Below are positions 6,814 through 7,816 of a DNA stretch of 7,816 nucleotides, piece after piece. The stretch lies in contig CALCEA010000175.1 in the NCBI GenBank assembly GCA_937900675.1, positions 1 through 7,816 on the forward strand, in the 5' to 3' direction. A program made the position numbers and the translations under genes. Within the stretch, counting starts at the first letter, position 1, and each line of letters starts with the position of its first letter. The notes below the pieces were generated by a model, which was given only the letters and a program-made list of their open reading frames with translations, was not told the DNA's origin and ran no database searches. This DNA comes from an uncultured Chitinophagaceae bacterium (lineage in GTDB: Bacteria > Bacteroidota > Bacteroidia > Chitinophagales > Chitinophagaceae).

Positions 6814-7816
6814 AAGCACTTATAGAAATAGGGCTTTCTTGTAATCATCGGATAACTATAGCTCCAAAGCCTAGATACATTCTTTGCAAATCCGAATAAT
6901 TTATTGAATTCAGTGAAAGGATTTTTGCCATGAGCCAAGTGTAATAAAAAACTCATCAGAAAAGCATATACGATGGCCCAAGTGAAATTAAGTAATTGAA
7001 TCAAGTACCAAAGAACACCATATTGCTTTCTAATTCTAAGATGATTGGACACCATTAATTGCAATCCTTTTTTATCAGACAGATTCGTATAACTATTGTC
7101 TTCTGAACCAGTAGCCGACTGGATAGAACTTCCAATTAAATGTACTATTTCAATATCTCCATATAAACACATGGAACCCAACTTACCCAATCTACTGCAC
7201 CACTCTACTTCTTCTGCATATAAAAAGAATTCCTCATCCATTAAGCCGGCTTTTTCGATTGCCCATTTCTTAACCATCAAATATGCACCACTGATCCAAT
7301 CTACTTTTTGTTCTTTACTGGCTTTAATAACGGAAGGCTTGTTGGTTTTAAAAATAGAAGCTATGGCTTTTAAACTTGCTCCCCAATAAGGCAAGTCCAT
7401 TAAATGATTCAAGCCACCTTTTACAAATTTACTTCCCGAAAATTGAGGCACACCATCGGCATGAATTAACTGAACCCCACATGCAATATGATTTGATTGA
7501 ACCAATCTTTCTACACATTTTTCGATTACTCCTGATTTGATTAAGGTATCTGGATTTAACAATAAAACCTGATCTCCCTTGGCAATTTTAATTCCAGCAT
7601 TATTTGCTCTTGCAAAACCTGCATTGTACCCCATTTGGATATAATGAATAAAAGGAAATGCATTTGTTAGTATCTTCTCACTATCATCTCTAGAATCATT
7701 GTCCACAATAATCCATTCAACCTCTTTATTTTCTATCAAAAATTTACCAGCAGAGTTCAAGCAATTTTGAATATCTGCAGTAGATCGGTAATTGACAATA
7801 ATTATAGAGAGTAACA
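6810..7816 (-). CDS. Glycosyltransferase family 2 protein, rhamnosyltransferase-like (5' end cut by window edge)
   Basis: The reading frame runs off the right edge, giving 334 visible residues. It opens with LLSIIIVNYRST, the canonical first strand of GT2 enzymes, preceded in the window by two bases, TG, that would complete an ATG just outside. The TTG at 7758-7760 is therefore an internal Leu codon (residue 19 of the visible part), not a start. Further motifs are IIVDNDSRDDS (35-45), GYNAGFARANNAG (62-74), LLLNPDT (84-90, the DxD-type site), DWISGAYLMVKK (172-183), FFLYAEEVEWCSRLGKLG (196-213, catalytic acidic region) and VHLIGSS (224-230). This set is typical of WbbL/RfbF-like transferases that add rhamnose or related sugars in polysaccharide assembly; the donor is inferred only. 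A hydrophobic stretch at about 268-294 may tether it to the membrane. It shares no close motif detail with the convergent GT2, so the two are not a recent duplication. Confidence 0.92.
   Translation of the reverse strand, partial: LLSIIIVNYRSTADIQNCLNSAGKFLIENKEVEWIIVDNDSRDDSEKILTNAFPFIHYIQMGYNAGFARANNAGIKIAKGDQVLLLNPDTLIKSGVIEKCVERLVQSNHIACGVQLIHADGVPQFSGSKFVKGGLNHLMDLPYWGASLKAIASIFKTNKPSVIKASKEQKVDWISGAYLMVKKWAIEKAGLMDEEFFLYAEEVEWCSRLGKLGSMCLYGDIEIVHLIGSSIQSATGSEDNSYTNLSDKKGLQLMVSNHLRIRKQYGVLWYLIQLLNFTWAIVYAFLMSFLLHLAHGKNPFTEFNKLFGFAKNVSRLWSYSYPMITRKPYFYKCF

Noticed and set aside
6812..6840. AAAGC / GCTTT inverted repeat just past the plus-strand GT2 stop as a terminator
   Set aside because: The stem has only 5 bp with a 15-base loop, no clean U-tract follows, and it lies inside the coding end of the opposite gene.
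5905..7816. The two convergent GT2 genes as a recent inverted duplication
   Set aside because: They share only family-level motifs; the DxD regions (FIDDDA versus LLLNPDT) and catalytic regions (GGEGKDLF versus AEEVEWC) differ, pointing to different GT2 subgroups.
1..7816. Mobile element, phage, defence system or CRISPR array
   Set aside because: No transposase, integrase, nuclease, helicase or toxin-like gene, no spaced direct repeats, and composition appears uniform across the window.

Overview
The window looks like an ordinary chromosomal segment of a member of the Bacteroidota, most likely an AT-rich Chitinophagales/Chitinophagaceae-type lineage. The phylum call rests on the low G+C content, the lack of Shine-Dalgarno-like sequence before most starts, a perfect TAnnTTTG promoter -7 box in the one real intergenic gap, and the types of protein encoded (a large YfhO-family membrane protein, a long-form YhhQ-type transporter). 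The family-level guess is inference only. Coding density is very high: the only sizeable non-coding stretch is the 91-bp gap at 3294-3384. I see no tRNA, rRNA, CRISPR array, insertion sequence, phage gene or toxin-antitoxin pair.

Layout. (1) A plus-strand operon at 74-2212 encodes a uridine-phosphorylase-like nucleoside phosphorylase, diaminopimelate epimerase (dapF) and a Nudix hydrolase, with about 9-bp gaps. (2) It meets, 1 bp away, a minus-strand pair at 2214-3293: an uncharacterised 95-residue membrane protein followed by a queuosine-precursor transporter of the YhhQ family. (3) A divergent intergenic region at 3294-3384 holds a TAnnTTTG box and a perfect 8-bp inverted repeat. (4) A plus-strand pair at 3385-6813 encodes a YfhO-family multi-pass membrane protein (predicted GT-C glycosyltransferase) and a family-2 glycosyltransferase that begins on the base after its stop codon. 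(5) A second, unrelated family-2 glycosyltransferase comes in on the minus strand at 6810-7816. It shares the palindrome TTAA with its neighbour as stop codon and is cut by the right window edge.

How the genes fit together. The left half is housekeeping metabolism: nucleoside salvage, lysine/meso-diaminopimelate supply for peptidoglycan, nucleotide or metabolite clean-up, and uptake of a tRNA-modification precursor. The right half is cell-surface glycan assembly. The YfhO-GT2 pair is the most suggestive unit, because YfhO proteins elsewhere act as extracytoplasmic glycosyltransferases fed by a lipid-linked sugar made by a GT2 enzyme. Whether this GT2 plays that part is uncertain, since it lacks the clear C-terminal membrane hairpin of the usual polyprenyl-phosphate sugar synthases.

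I did not find a convincing undescribed system. The points most worth following are the small membrane protein coupled to the queuosine-precursor transporter, the YfhO-GT2 coupling, the intergenic inverted repeat, and the misleading internal TTG start of the last gene.
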